Under the pieces are notes generated by a model, which saw only the letters and a list, made by a program, of their open reading frames with translations, searched no databases and was not told the origin of the DNA. The translations under genes and the position numbers were made by a program. From UBA3775 sp964572955 (lineage in GTDB: Bacteria; Bacillota; Clostridia; Lachnospirales; Lachnospiraceae), in the NCBI GenBank assembly GCA_964572955.1, contig CAZNGY010000021.1, positions 1 through 30,211 of the forward strand: a stretch of DNA of 30,211 nt, written 5' to 3'. Shown piece by piece: positions 16,786-25,070 of the stretch. Each line of letters opens with the position of its first letter. Position 1 is the stretch's first letter.

Positions 16786-16824
16786 ATGAGTGTCCTCTTA
16801 TTTTTAATTTTACTCTTTCTTTAG
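16786..16824 (+). CDS. Putative 12-residue Leu-rich leader peptide
   Basis: This short frame reads MSVLLFLILLFL and stops at TAG. Six of twelve residues are Leu, with one Ile, one Val and two Phe. It lies between a good promoter and a strong terminator, the layout of an amino-acid attenuator, and just after ilvA. Against it, no Shine-Dalgarno precedes the ATG, and T-rich DNA encodes Leu and Phe by composition alone. No clean antiterminator pairing was found. It might equally be untranslated sRNA or a tiny hydrophobic toxin-like peptide. Treat it as a hypothesis. Confidence 0.3.
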   Translation: MSVLLFLILLFL

Positions 16825-16832
16825 TTTTTGGG

Positions 16833-16860
16833 AAAAGCACATCTTATGATGTGCTTTTTT
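16833..16860 (+). terminator. Intrinsic terminator between ilvA and the FNT gene
   Basis: AAAAGCACATC (16833-16843) pairs perfectly with GATGTGCTTTT (16848-16858) across a TTAT loop, ending in T's. It may close both the ilvA transcript and the short unit starting near 16771. Confidence 0.93.
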
Positions 16861-16895
16861 CTTGTAATTCAAAGGTGGAAGATTAAAAGGATATG

Positions 16896-16904
16896 TGATA
16901 TAAT
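16896..16904 (+). promoter_or_regulatory. Extended -10 promoter of the FNT transporter gene
   Basis: TGATATAAT combines a TGn element with a consensus TATAAT (16899-16904). The -35 region is poor (TGGAAG). It lies after the terminator and would give a leader of about 30 nt. Confidence 0.5.
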
Positions 16905-16943
16905 TACTAAAAGTTTTGTAAAATTAATAAATAGAGGTTTAAA

Positions 16944-17786
16944 ATGAATTATAACAGTCCAACAGAGATTACGGAAAGTCTTACCGAAGGCTCAAAAGCA
17001 AGAGTCGGTGTAGGAAATTGTAAAATAATCGTAAAAGGAATAATGGCAGGAGCGTTTATCGCAATTGGTGCATCAGCAAGTTCGGCAGCAAGCTATGGAA
17101 TTACAAACACCGGAATTGCAAAAAGTCTTGCGGGTGTAGTCTTTTCAATCGGTCTTATAATGGTCGTTCTGATGGGAGCTGAGCTGTTTACAGGAGACTG
17201 TCTGCTTGCAATGGGAGTAATGGGTAGAAAAATATCCGTTTGGGAATTTGTAAGAATGCTTGTGTTCGTATATATTTCAAACATGGCAGGAGCACTGCTG
17301 GTAGCGATTCTGGTTTATTTCAGCGGTCAGCTTGATATGGGAACCGGTGCTTTGGCTGCAGCTACAATAAAAACGGCACTGGGAAAGGTGACAAAAACCA
17401 CGGGAGAGCTTATAGCATCTTCAATAATGTGTAATGTAATTGTGTGTGCAGCAGTAGTTCTTGCTGCGGCTGCAAAGGATATCGCAGGTAAGATATTGGG
17501 TATTTTCTTTGCAATATTGGCTTTTGTTATTTCCGGTTATGAACATTGCATAGCAAATATGTATTATATACCGGCAGGCCTGCTGGCAAAGGGAAATGAT
17601 GAATACAGAGAAGCGGCTTTGGCAGTATACAAACTGACAGAGACTGATCTTGATGCATTGAGCATAAAAGCTTTTTTCCTTAATAATCTGTTGGCTGTAA
17701 CAATTGGAAATATAATAGGCGGAGTAGTATTGGTTGCAGTTCCAATGTTCTATTTATATGGGAAAAGGAATAAACAGGAAAAATAA
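16944..17786 (+). CDS. Formate/nitrite transporter (FNT) family protein
   Basis: A 280-residue polytopic membrane protein with six expected helices. It carries the FNT signature near GYEHCIANMYYIPAG, with the conserved central His and Asn, and an early ASAASYG-like loop. FNT channels are pentamers that pass small monovalent anions such as formate, nitrite or hydrosulfide. Substrate cannot be told from the sequence alone. Formate export would suit a fermenting clostridium using pyruvate formate-lyase, so FocA is the favoured guess, with NirC or the hydrosulfide channel as alternatives. GAGG lies upstream of the ATG. The MATE gene begins directly after its stop codon, so they are probably cotranscribed. 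Confidence 0.9.
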   Translation: MNYNSPTEITESLTEGSKARVGVGNCKIIVKGIMAGAFIAIGASASSAASYGITNTGIAKSLAGVVFSIGLIMVVLMGAELFTGDCLLAMGVMGRKISVWEFVRMLVFVYISNMAGALLVAILVYFSGQLDMGTGALAAATIKTALGKVTKTTGELIASSIMCNVIVCAAVVLAAAAKDIAGKILGIFFAILAFVISGYEHCIANMYYIPAGLLAKGNDEYREAALAVYKLTETDLDALSIKAFFLNNLLAVTIGNIIGGVVLVAVPMFYLYGKRNKQEK

Positions 17787-19184
17787 ATGAACGGACTAAA
17801 AACTTCAGGATTATTTGAAAGACTGCTTTATGACAGAAAATCGATAAAAAATCAAAAACTTTTATTTGATAAAAAAGCACTAAAGTTTCTTTTAATACCG
17901 CTGGTTATCGAACAGCTTCTTAACCAGTTAATGGGAGTATGCGACACTATGATGGTAAGTCGTGTCGGAAGTGCATCCATTTCAGCGGTTTCGAATGTAG
18001 ATTCGATAAATATTCTGGTGATACAGGTTTTTTCAGCATTGGCTACAGGTGCGGTAATCATATGTTCTCAATACATAGGAAGGGAAGAAGATGCAAAAGC
18101 CATAAAAACGGCAGAGCAGGTAATACTTACGGTTTTTGCCATGTCGCTTATGCTGACGCTTTTGTGTATGTTTTTTTGTAAACCAATTCTCGAATTGCTG
18201 TATGGTAATGTTGATAAAGATGTTTTTGATGCCTCGGAAACATATTTTTTTATAACTGCGTTGTCATTTCCTTTTCTTGCACTTTTCAGTGCAGCATCAG
18301 CTTTTTACAGGGCAGGAGGGGATGCCGGATTCCCGATGAAAATATCGGTTATATCAAATTTGCTAAATATAGCCGGAAATGCAGTATTGATTTTTGGATT
18401 TAATATGGGAGTGGCAGGTGCTGCCGTTTCCACTTTAATATCGCGAATTTTCTGTATGGTTGTTATTTTTATTTTTCTGAGAAGACCAAAACAGAAAATA
18501 GTAATCAGAAACTATTTTATAAAGCCAGATTTAAAGATAATTGCCGCTATTCTTGCAATAGGAATTCCATCAGGTATAGAGAATGGTATGTTTCAATTCG
18601 GAAAACTTGCAATTCAATCATCAGTAGCTACGTTAAATACTGATGAAATGGCGGCACAAGCCATGACTGCGACACTTGAGGGTCTTACAGGCATGGTGGC
18701 AATAGGAATCGGCATAGGCATGATGACAGTTGTCGGACAGGCTGTAGGTGCCGGAAGATATGATGAAGCAGGGTATTACATATGTAAGCTTACGTGGTGG
18801 GCTGAGATTGGAGTCTTTGTAAGCAGTATACTTATTTTTATCCTTACACCGTTCATCACATGGTTGGGAGGAATGACGGAAGTAAGTGCAAATATCTGTT
18901 TCAATATGGTTTTATGGATTACAATAGTTAAACCTATAGTGTGGACTTTGGCTTTTGTTCCTGCATATGGAATAAGAGCGGCAGGAGATGTAAAATTTTC
19001 AATGATTGCATCAGCACTGATAATGTGGGTTTTAAGAGTGGCTCTGTGTGTTTTTCTTATAAGAGTCAAAGGATTTGGTCCGATAGCAGTATGGATTGCA
19101 ATGTTCTCGGATTGGACAGTCAGAATGATAGTTTTTACTGCAAGATATTTAAGCGGCAGATGGAAACGGTATAGGGTAATCTGA
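17787..19184 (+). CDS. MATE family efflux transporter
   Basis: A 465-residue protein of about twelve membrane helices in two homologous halves, the MATE layout. The first half begins IPLVIEQLLNQLMGVCDTMMVSRVG with the conserved Gln-Leu and Asp, and continues with SQYIGREED. The second half has GIPSGIENGMFQFGK and VGQAVGAGRYDEAG. MATE proteins export cationic drugs or metabolites in exchange for Na+ or H+; the substrate is unknown here. The ATG abuts the FNT stop codon, with AGGA from the end of the FNT frame as the ribosome binding site. No terminator is visible after it, so some readthrough into the kinase gene is possible. Confidence 0.92.
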   Translation: MNGLKTSGLFERLLYDRKSIKNQKLLFDKKALKFLLIPLVIEQLLNQLMGVCDTMMVSRVGSASISAVSNVDSINILVIQVFSALATGAVIICSQYIGREEDAKAIKTAEQVILTVFAMSLMLTLLCMFFCKPILELLYGNVDKDVFDASETYFFITALSFPFLALFSAASAFYRAGGDAGFPMKISVISNLLNIAGNAVLIFGFNMGVAGAAVSTLISRIFCMVVIFIFLRRPKQKIVIRNYFIKPDLKIIAAILAIGIPSGIENGMFQFGKLAIQSSVATLNTDEMAAQAMTATLEGLTGMVAIGIGIGMMTVVGQAVGAGRYDEAGYYICKLTWWAEIGVFVSSILIFILTPFITWLGGMTEVSANICFNMVLWITIVKPIVWTLAFVPAYGIRAAGDVKFSMIASALIMWVLRVALCVFLIRVKGFGPIAVWIAMFSDWTVRMIVFTARYLSGRWKRYRVI

Positions 19185-19214
19185 TTAAATTGTAACAGAG
19201 GAGTGTAAACACAC

Positions 19215-19271
19215 ACGGTATTTGTGCAAGCACACATATTGCACAAAGCCGTCAGATATAATGGTGTGCAA
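19215..19271. promoter_or_regulatory. Inverted repeat and third half-site around the kinase -10 box
   Basis: TTTGTGCAA (19221-19229) and TTGCACAAA (19239-19247) are perfect 9-bp inverted arms with a 9-nt spacer. An outer ACGG/CCGT pair extends them. A third TGTGCAA lies at 19265-19271. A consensus TATAAT (19257-19262) sits between the second and third half-sites, with no good -35. The pattern suggests an activator or repressor site, or alternative RNA hairpins in the leader. Confidence 0.55.
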
Positions 19272-19287
19272 AGAAAAGAGGGGTGTA

Positions 19288-21726
19288 ATGGAAGAAAATA
19301 AGGAACTGTCAATAAAGTATGAGCATATATGGTATGTATGGGTTATCTATTCATGCATTTCGCTTATACTGTGTGTATTTACCATAGTATTATCATGGTC
19401 AGCACTGGTATTTGTATGGGTTGTGGTCGCAGAACTTGCAGTATCATTTCTGGTGAATTATCTTAATCATACAGAACAAAGATTGAAAGCCCAGGCAGAG
19501 GAGGCAAAGAAGGCTGAGAAATCCAAAACGGATTTTTTGGCAAATATGAGTCATGAAATAAGAACGCCTATGAATGCTATTGTCGGTATGTGTGAACTTA
19601 TTTTGAGAGAATCTGATATAAGCAGGGGAGTAAGGGAAAATTGTTATAATATCAAATCGTCAGGCAGAAGCCTTTTGTCAATCATTAATGATATCCTGGA
19701 TTTTTCAAAAATTGAATCAGGAAAGATGGAGATGATTTCCGATGAATTCAACATTGCATCTACATTAAATGATGTTGTAAACATGGCAATGGCACGAAAG
19801 GGAAACAAGGACATTGAGATAATTGTCAAAGTTGATCCGGAGATACCAAGAGGTATTGTCGGGGATGAACTCAGAATAAGACAGATTGTAATTAACATTC
19901 TCACGAATGCCATTAAATTTACAAGGGAAGGTTCAGTAACTCTGAATGTCACGAAAACAAGGCAGCCTTACGGAATCAATCTTAATATTTCGGTAAGTGA
20001 TACAGGAATTGGTATCACGGAAGAAAATCTCGAAAAACTTTTTACAAGTTTTCAGCAGGTTGATACGAGAAAGAACAGATCAGTTGAGGGAACAGGACTG
20101 GGACTTGCGATTTCAAAGAAACTTGTAACATCAATGGGCGGATTTATTAATGTAAGCTCTAAATACGGGAAAGGTTCAAAATTTAAGATTACCATTCCTA
20201 TGGAGGTTACAGATGACAGGCCGTTTATAAATGTAAAAGATAAAGAAAATATACATGTAATTTCATATCTTGATTTCAGAAGTTTTGGAAACGAACACAC
20301 GGCAAAAGGATATGAATCGGTAATCGAAAGTTTAAAAGACAGACTTGATGTTGATTTCAGAAATTTTATGGATTTTCAGTCATTCTGTAGTGAAATGGAG
20401 AATTATGAAAGCGGATTTACTCATTGCTTTATAGGAAAAAATGAGTATTTGGATAATCAGGACTATTTTAATGAACTTGCAGAGTATATGAGTGTTGTTC
20501 TTGTGCAGGACAGAGTCAATTCAATTGAGCCGCCAAACAAGATAAGATGTATTTATAAACCATTTTATGCACTGTCTGCTGCTGCAATATTGAATAATGA
20601 ATCAATAGTTGATTTTGAGGAAGCCACTAAATTCGGAACAAGATTTGTTGCTCCAAATGCAAGAATACTTTTGGTTGATGACAACGAAATAAACCGTGAA
20701 GTTGCAATAGGACTTATGAAACCGTATCAGGTAAAGATTACTGCAGTTTCGAGTGGCCGGGCTGCAATAGAAGCAATTAAGAGTAAAGAATATGATCTTG
20801 TGTTTATGGATCATATGATGCCTGAAATGGATGGTGTGGAGGCAACACAGGCTATTCGCAGGATGGATGGAGCATATTTTAAGAAAGTACCGATTATTGC
20901 ACTTACGGCAAATGCAATAAGCGGTGTAAGGGATATGTTTATCAGATCCGGATTTTCTGATTTTTTGGCAAAACCGATAGAGCTGAATCTGCTTGATAAA
21001 ATGCTTAAAAACTGGCTTCCTGATAAACTACTTCAAAAGCCGTCAGAGACAGAAAATATTTCTGAAGGAAAAATCGTTAAAAAGAGGTTGTTGAAGAATA
21101 TTTCAATTGAAAAAGGTTTGCGTTACTGTGGTGACTTAAAGCGTTATACCGAAATTCTTGATATGTATTTCAGGAGCGGAGAAGAAAAAATTTCGGAGCT
21201 TGAGATGTTTTTTAAGGAACAGAATTGGAATTATTATACAATTGCAATTCACGCACTTAAAAGCTCGTCATTAAACATTGGAGCAGAAAATCTTTCAAAT
21301 TTCGCAAAGAAGCTTGAAATTGCCGGAAAAGCCGGTGATTTCGGAACAATAAGGAATGACCATAACAGAGTTATGAGCCTGTATAAAGAAGTACTTGAGG
21401 AATGTGAAACATTTTTGAATGATGATTTCGGACATGAGACGGTTCATGAGACAACTGAAGAGGAATTCATAAGCTCGTTTAAACTGGAAATTGAAGGTTC
21501 AATGCTTGAGGTTTATCTTGAAGACCTTGCAGCCGCCTGTGAATTTTATGATTGTGATGAAATACAAAGATTATGTTCGGAGGCAGGAATGTTTTCGTAC
21601 CTTGGCAGATCGTTAAAACCATACTTTGATAATGTAAGGCAGAAAGCGGAAGATTTTGAATATGAGGCAGCAGCTGATTATGTTGCCTCCATAGAAGAAA
21701 TGGCTGAAGAATGGAGGACGAAATAA
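19288..21726 (+). CDS. Membrane hybrid sensor histidine kinase with receiver and HPt domains
   Basis: An 812-residue multidomain phosphorelay kinase. Two membrane helices (about 10-52) have almost no external loop. HisKA follows with SHEIRTPMNAIVG and phospho-acceptor His89. The HATPase domain (about 190-305) carries the NAIKF N-box, DTGIGI and GTGLGLAISK. A degenerate receiver-like domain (about 318-435) lacks the acceptor Asp. A true receiver (about 458-575) has Asp508 in FMDHMMPEMDG, and an HPt domain carries His655 in IHALKSSSLNIG. The last 100 residues are an acidic helical tail I do not recognise. The ATG at 19288 has AGAGGGG four bases upstream; upstream in-frame starts at 19222 and 19261 lack ribosome binding sites. 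It overlaps degV by one base. The final phosphate acceptor may be the nearby receiver-GGDEF protein, but this is inferred. Confidence 0.93.
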   Translation: MEENKELSIKYEHIWYVWVIYSCISLILCVFTIVLSWSALVFVWVVVAELAVSFLVNYLNHTEQRLKAQAEEAKKAEKSKTDFLANMSHEIRTPMNAIVGMCELILRESDISRGVRENCYNIKSSGRSLLSIINDILDFSKIESGKMEMISDEFNIASTLNDVVNMAMARKGNKDIEIIVKVDPEIPRGIVGDELRIRQIVINILTNAIKFTREGSVTLNVTKTRQPYGINLNISVSDTGIGITEENLEKLFTSFQQVDTRKNRSVEGTGLGLAISKKLVTSMGGFINVSSKYGKGSKFKITIPMEVTDDRPFINVKDKENIHVISYLDFRSFGNEHTAKGYESVIESLKDRLDVDFRNFMDFQSFCSEMENYESGFTHCFIGKNEYLDNQDYFNELAEYMSVVLVQDRVNSIEPPNKIRCIYKPFYALSAAAILNNESIVDFEEATKFGTRFVAPNARILLVDDNEINREVAIGLMKPYQVKITAVSSGRAAIEAIKSKEYDLVFMDHMMPEMDGVEATQAIRRMDGAYFKKVPIIALTANAISGVRDMFIRSGFSDFLAKPIELNLLDKMLKNWLPDKLLQKPSETENISEGKIVKKRLLKNISIEKGLRYCGDLKRYTEILDMYFRSGEEKISELEMFFKEQNWNYYTIAIHALKSSSLNIGAENLSNFAKKLEIAGKAGDFGTIRNDHNRVMSLYKEVLEECETFLNDDFGHETVHETTEEEFISSFKLEIEGSMLEVYLEDLAAACEFYDCDEIQRLCSEAGMFSYLGRSLKPYFDNVRQKAEDFEYEAAADYVASIEEMAEEWRTK

Positions 21727-22589
21727 TGGCAAAGAAAACAATAGGTATTTCGGTTGACGGTATATGCGATCTTCCATACGGGATGGCTTCAGAAAGAGGA
21801 TTGGAGCTTATTAATTTTATAATTGAGACTGAAAACGGCAGATTTCGTGACAGAGAGGAAATGACCGGAGAAAATGTTTTTGAACATATGAGCAGCGGTG
21901 GATTTAAGGCAGAGGCGTACCCGCCGACAGTTAATGATTACAGACTTTTTTTTGCGGATAAACTGAAAAAATATAAAAAGATAGTGCATATATCTGCTTC
22001 ATCAGGAATTTTCAAAGCTTACGATAATGCCTTGCAGGCTGCCAGACAAATGGGACAATATGAAAAGTCCATATTTATATTGGATTCACAAAATATTTCT
22101 TCAAGTTTAGGAATGATTGCTCTAAAGGGAGCGGACATGGCAAAGAATAAATCTTCGGTCAAAGAAATACTTTTTGAACTTGATTTGATGAAAAACAGGG
22201 TTTCTACATCATTTTTGTTGTATGATGCTCTTTACCTCTACCTTAATGATGTGGTAAAATTAAAAACTGTTAAGATTTGCGAGTTTTTAAGGATTCATCC
22301 TGTAATAACGATAAAGGATGGCAAAATTCGGTTTTCAAGGGTTATGTTCGGAGCGTATCCGGCATGTACCAGGAGATTTGTGAAGAACTGTCTTAAAGGT
22401 TCTGACAGAATCGATAAAAAAATGCTTTTTGCGGTGAATTCAATGTCTAATTTCGGGGTAGTAAGGGATATTAAAGAAGCTGTGGAAAATATAGGAGATT
22501 TCAAAAGCGTTATAGCAACAAAGGCATCGGGGACGATATCCAGTTTTTGGGGACAGAATATGCTGGGGATAATGTTTACCAGAAAATAA
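21726..22589 (+). CDS. DegV family protein (fatty-acid binding)
   Basis: A 287-residue protein with the DegV two-domain fold. It starts KTIGISVDGICDLP, where the usual motif is a D-[ST]-x-x-D-[LI] type. The ligand-binding HISASSGIFKAYDNA and the ILDSQNISSSLGM segments, and the IHPVITIKDGKI region, match the family. DegV/FakB proteins bind fatty acids; in staphylococci FakB presents them to the kinase FakA. No FakA is present in this window. The ATG at 21726 shares its first base with the kinase stop codon and has GGAGGA (21713-21718) seven bases upstream. That tight translational coupling suggests a joint role with the kinase. Confidence 0.9.
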   Translation: MAKKTIGISVDGICDLPYGMASERGLELINFIIETENGRFRDREEMTGENVFEHMSSGGFKAEAYPPTVNDYRLFFADKLKKYKKIVHISASSGIFKAYDNALQAARQMGQYEKSIFILDSQNISSSLGMIALKGADMAKNKSSVKEILFELDLMKNRVSTSFLLYDALYLYLNDVVKLKTVKICEFLRIHPVITIKDGKIRFSRVMFGAYPACTRRFVKNCLKGSDRIDKKMLFAVNSMSNFGVVRDIKEAVENIGDFKSVIATKASGTISSFWGQNMLGIMFTRK

Positions 22590-22752
22590 AAAGAGGTTGC
22601 CGGATAAATCTGTTAATAAACAGATAAAACTATGCAAAGCATATTGGTAAACAGAGACATGTGACGAATTAATCATATGAAATCTGAATTATAAGTACTC
22701 ATATATGTTTTGCGGATAATCGCTTAAATAATCAGGTATTTACGGGGGAAAT
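22590..22752 (+). other. Spacer with small hairpin between the DegV gene and the GGDEF gene
   Basis: A 7-bp perfect hairpin, ATCTGTT-AATA-AACAGAT (22608-22625), lies 19 bases after the DegV gene stop. It has no T-run, so it is not a convincing terminator. A TATAAG (22690-22695) lacks a matching -35. GGGGG at 22744-22748 is the ribosome binding site of the next gene. Confidence 0.4.
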
Positions 22753-24165
22753 ATGAAACATATATTAGTGGTTGACGATGATAAGGTTAATCTTGTATCG
22801 GCAAAAAAACTGTTGGGTGATACATACAAGGTGACGGCAGTTACCATGGGAACACAAGCATTAAAATTTCTGCAGCATGAAAGCGTTGATCTTATTTTAC
22901 TAGATAAAAATATGCCGGAGATGGACGGTATTGAAGTAATAAGGGAACTTAAAGGAAATGAAACAACAAAGGATATACCGGTTGTGTTTTTAACATCGGA
23001 GATTGATTCCTTTACTGAGACTGCATGTCTTGAAGCGGGTGCAATGGACTTTATATCAAAACCATTTGTTCCCAACGTAATGCTTACCAGAATTGCAAAA
23101 CTTCTTGAACGGGATGCAGCAAGAAAGATTATGGAAAAGCAACTGGAGACTATAAAAGTTGAAGCTTCAGATATAAAAATGCGTTCCATGAAGGATTCGT
23201 TGACAGGACTTTGGAACCGTGTATATACGGAAGATACCGTAAATAAACTTCTAAGAATGGGAATTGACGGCTCTCTGTTTATGATTGATATGGACAATTT
23301 CAAATCCATTAATGATAATTACGGTCATATAGCGGGAGATGAAACATTGAGGATGTTTGCTGAAACTCTTAATGAATGCTGTAAAGATAATGATATACTT
23401 TGTAGAATTGGAGGAGACGAATTTGTTGTATTTGTTACAGGAGTCACGGATGAAAAGACTCTTGGAAATCTAGCTAAGGAGATAATTGAGAAACTGGCAG
23501 AAAAACTCAGCCGCTTTGGTTTTGAAACAGATACTTCGGTTTCGATTGGAATAGCACAGTCGACAGATGGAGATGCAGATTTTAATTCGCTTTATAATTA
23601 TGCGGATAAATCACTGTATTATGTAAAGCAGAACGGAAAAAATTCTTATCATTTCTATTCAGACAGAAATCATGAGGAAAACCTGCGTGCGGGGAAAATT
23701 GTGGATATGGAGTACATCAGTGACATGATGAAACGCTCGGATCCGAGAAAAGGTGCATATCTTCTTGATTTTGATAATTTCAGACATGTATATAATTTTA
23801 TACGCAGATTTGTGGAAAGAAATGAGAGAAATGTTCAGACACTTCTGTTTACACTTTCAGCTTTGGGAGAAACATCTGATTATGAAGCTATGGAGAGAGC
23901 AATGGAAATTCTGGATGAATCTATTGTATCTTCGCTAAGAAAGGCAGATGTCTCAACAAGATATTCATCAAGGCAGGCAGTGGTTGTTCTGCTTGATGCC
24001 AGTGAAGAGAATGCCATTAAAATTTCGGAACGCATAATAAATAGATTTAAGGACAGTCTGTCGGAACTTAATATGGATATAGACTGTCAGATTGTTCCGC
24101 TTGATAATGAAAACAAAACAGAGGCTGGTAAAAACAGCACTTTGAATAATGGAGGAAAAATATGA
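22753..24165 (+). CDS. Response regulator with GGDEF diguanylate cyclase and second decayed GGDEF domain
   Basis: A 470-residue protein. The receiver domain (1-120) has acidic residues DDD at 8-10 and acceptor Asp51 in LLDKNMPEMDG, and a conserved Lys in ISKPF. The GGDEF domain (about 150-305) keeps GGDEF at 220-224 and should make cyclic di-GMP. The usual RxxD inhibitory site five residues upstream reads KDND, so product inhibition may be altered. Residues about 315-455 resemble a second GGDEF domain, with SSRQA (405-409) where GGDEF would be; it is probably catalytically dead. No membrane segment is present. The stop overlaps the thrH start by four bases (ATGA). It may be phosphorylated by the kinase encoded two genes upstream. 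Confidence 0.92.
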   Translation: MKHILVVDDDKVNLVSAKKLLGDTYKVTAVTMGTQALKFLQHESVDLILLDKNMPEMDGIEVIRELKGNETTKDIPVVFLTSEIDSFTETACLEAGAMDFISKPFVPNVMLTRIAKLLERDAARKIMEKQLETIKVEASDIKMRSMKDSLTGLWNRVYTEDTVNKLLRMGIDGSLFMIDMDNFKSINDNYGHIAGDETLRMFAETLNECCKDNDILCRIGGDEFVVFVTGVTDEKTLGNLAKEIIEKLAEKLSRFGFETDTSVSIGIAQSTDGDADFNSLYNYADKSLYYVKQNGKNSYHFYSDRNHEENLRAGKIVDMEYISDMMKRSDPRKGAYLLDFDNFRHVYNFIRRFVERNERNVQTLLFTLSALGETSDYEAMERAMEILDESIVSSLRKADVSTRYSSRQAVVVLLDASEENAIKISERIINRFKDSLSELNMDIDCQIVPLDNENKTEAGKNSTLNNGGKI

Positions 24166-24764
24166 ATATAGTTTGTTTGGATCTTGAAGGAGTACTTGTA
24201 CCGGAAATATGGATTGCTTTTGCAAAAGAAAGCAATATACCTGAGCTTACCAGAACAACGAGGGATGAACCGGATTATGATAAGCTTATGAAGTGGAGAA
24301 TAGGAATTTTAAAGGAACACGGACTCGGTCTCAAGGAAATAAGGGAAACAATTTCAAAAATTGAACCGCTTCCGGGAGCACGTGAGTTTCTTGATAAGCT
24401 CAGAAGCATGACCCAGGTGATCATCATAAGTGACACCTTTTCCCAGTTTGCGGAGCCGCTTATGGAAAAACTTGGCTGGCCTACAATTTTCTGTAATTCT
24501 CTTGAAGTGGAGAATAATGGTGAAATTACCGGATTTAAAATGAGATGTGAACAGTCAAAGCTTACAACAGTTAAAGCACTTCAGTCTATAGGTTACGATA
24601 CGATTGCAAGCGGTGACAGCTATAATGATTTGGGAATGATATTAAACAGCAAGGCAGGATTTCTTTTCAGAAGTACGGAACAGATTAAGAATGATTATCC
24701 GGAACTTCAGGCTTTTGAAGAATATGATGATCTTCTTGAGGCTATAAAGAAGGAAATTTGCTGA
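24162..24764 (+). CDS. thrH: ThrH-type HAD phosphatase (phosphoserine phosphatase/homoserine phosphotransferase)
   Basis: A 200-residue HAD-superfamily enzyme. It begins MNIVCLDLEGVLVPEIWIA, the ThrH variant of the catalytic DxDGT motif with Asp7. It continues TRDEPDYDKLMKWR, has the Ser/Thr motif in IIISDTF and ends the active site with AAxGDSYND-like ASGDSYNDLGM. Pseudomonas ThrH dephosphorylates phosphoserine and can transfer phosphate to homoserine. This protein is similar along its whole length, so the call is fairly specific. Its gene overlaps the GGDEF gene by four bases, with GGAGG upstream, so the two are translationally coupled. Why a serine-metabolism phosphatase is tied to a cyclic di-GMP enzyme is unclear. 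Confidence 0.92.
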   Translation: MNIVCLDLEGVLVPEIWIAFAKESNIPELTRTTRDEPDYDKLMKWRIGILKEHGLGLKEIRETISKIEPLPGAREFLDKLRSMTQVIIISDTFSQFAEPLMEKLGWPTIFCNSLEVENNGEITGFKMRCEQSKLTTVKALQSIGYDTIASGDSYNDLGMILNSKAGFLFRSTEQIKNDYPELQAFEEYDDLLEAIKKEIC

Positions 24765-24848
24765 TAAAAGCATTTACATGATTCTATGAATTGTTTTATT
24801 AAACTAATTTAATGAAACAAGAATAAAACAGAAGCAAACGGAAATAAC

Positions 24849-24894
24849 AGACTCTGTATATGATGAAATCAAATCATTATATGCAGAGCTTTTT
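24849..24894 (+). terminator. Intrinsic terminator after thrH
   Basis: CTCTGTATATGATG (24852-24865) pairs with CATTATATGCAGAG (24875-24888) through 14 pairs including two G-T wobbles. AG/CT outside a one-base bulge extends the stem, and TTTTT follows (24890-24894). Confidence 0.82.
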
Positions 24895-25043
24895 AATTTT
24901 CTATGAGAAATCAGATTTTATGGAGCGGAAATTGACGTGATTTCACTGAGAAGAGCTTCTTTTGAGCGGAGTTTTTTATAATCGGAAACAGAAAATCCGG
25001 AATTAAGTTCAGTAATCTAAAAAAAACATAAAAACAGACAAAA
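24895..25043 (+). other. Unassigned AT-rich stretch between the thrH terminator and CIRCE
   Basis: No ORF of note, RNA gene or strong hairpin. A TATAAT occurs at 24977-24982 but has no good -35. GAGCGGA occurs twice (in the 24920s and 24960s), which may be chance. The whole gap from thrH to clpB is about 400 bases. Confidence 0.4.
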
Positions 25044-25070
25044 TTAGCACTCACCTCTTGCAAGTGCTAA
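25044..25070. promoter_or_regulatory. CIRCE element (HrcA operator)
   Basis: TTAGCACTC (25044-25052), nine bases, then AAGTGCTAA (25062-25070). This matches the CIRCE consensus TTAGCACTC-N9-GAGTGCTAA with one mismatch. CIRCE is the binding site of the heat-shock repressor HrcA, usually before groESL or dnaK; here it lies before clpB. Confidence 0.95.

Noticed and set aside
18776..19312. Minus-strand 178-codon frame opposite the end of the MATE gene
   Set aside because: It lies opposite a clear MATE gene and has no domain or ribosome binding site. It also covers the kinase control region by chance.
22608..22625. Terminator between the DegV and GGDEF genes
   Set aside because: The 7-bp hairpin has no T-run on either strand, so I list it only as a hairpin.
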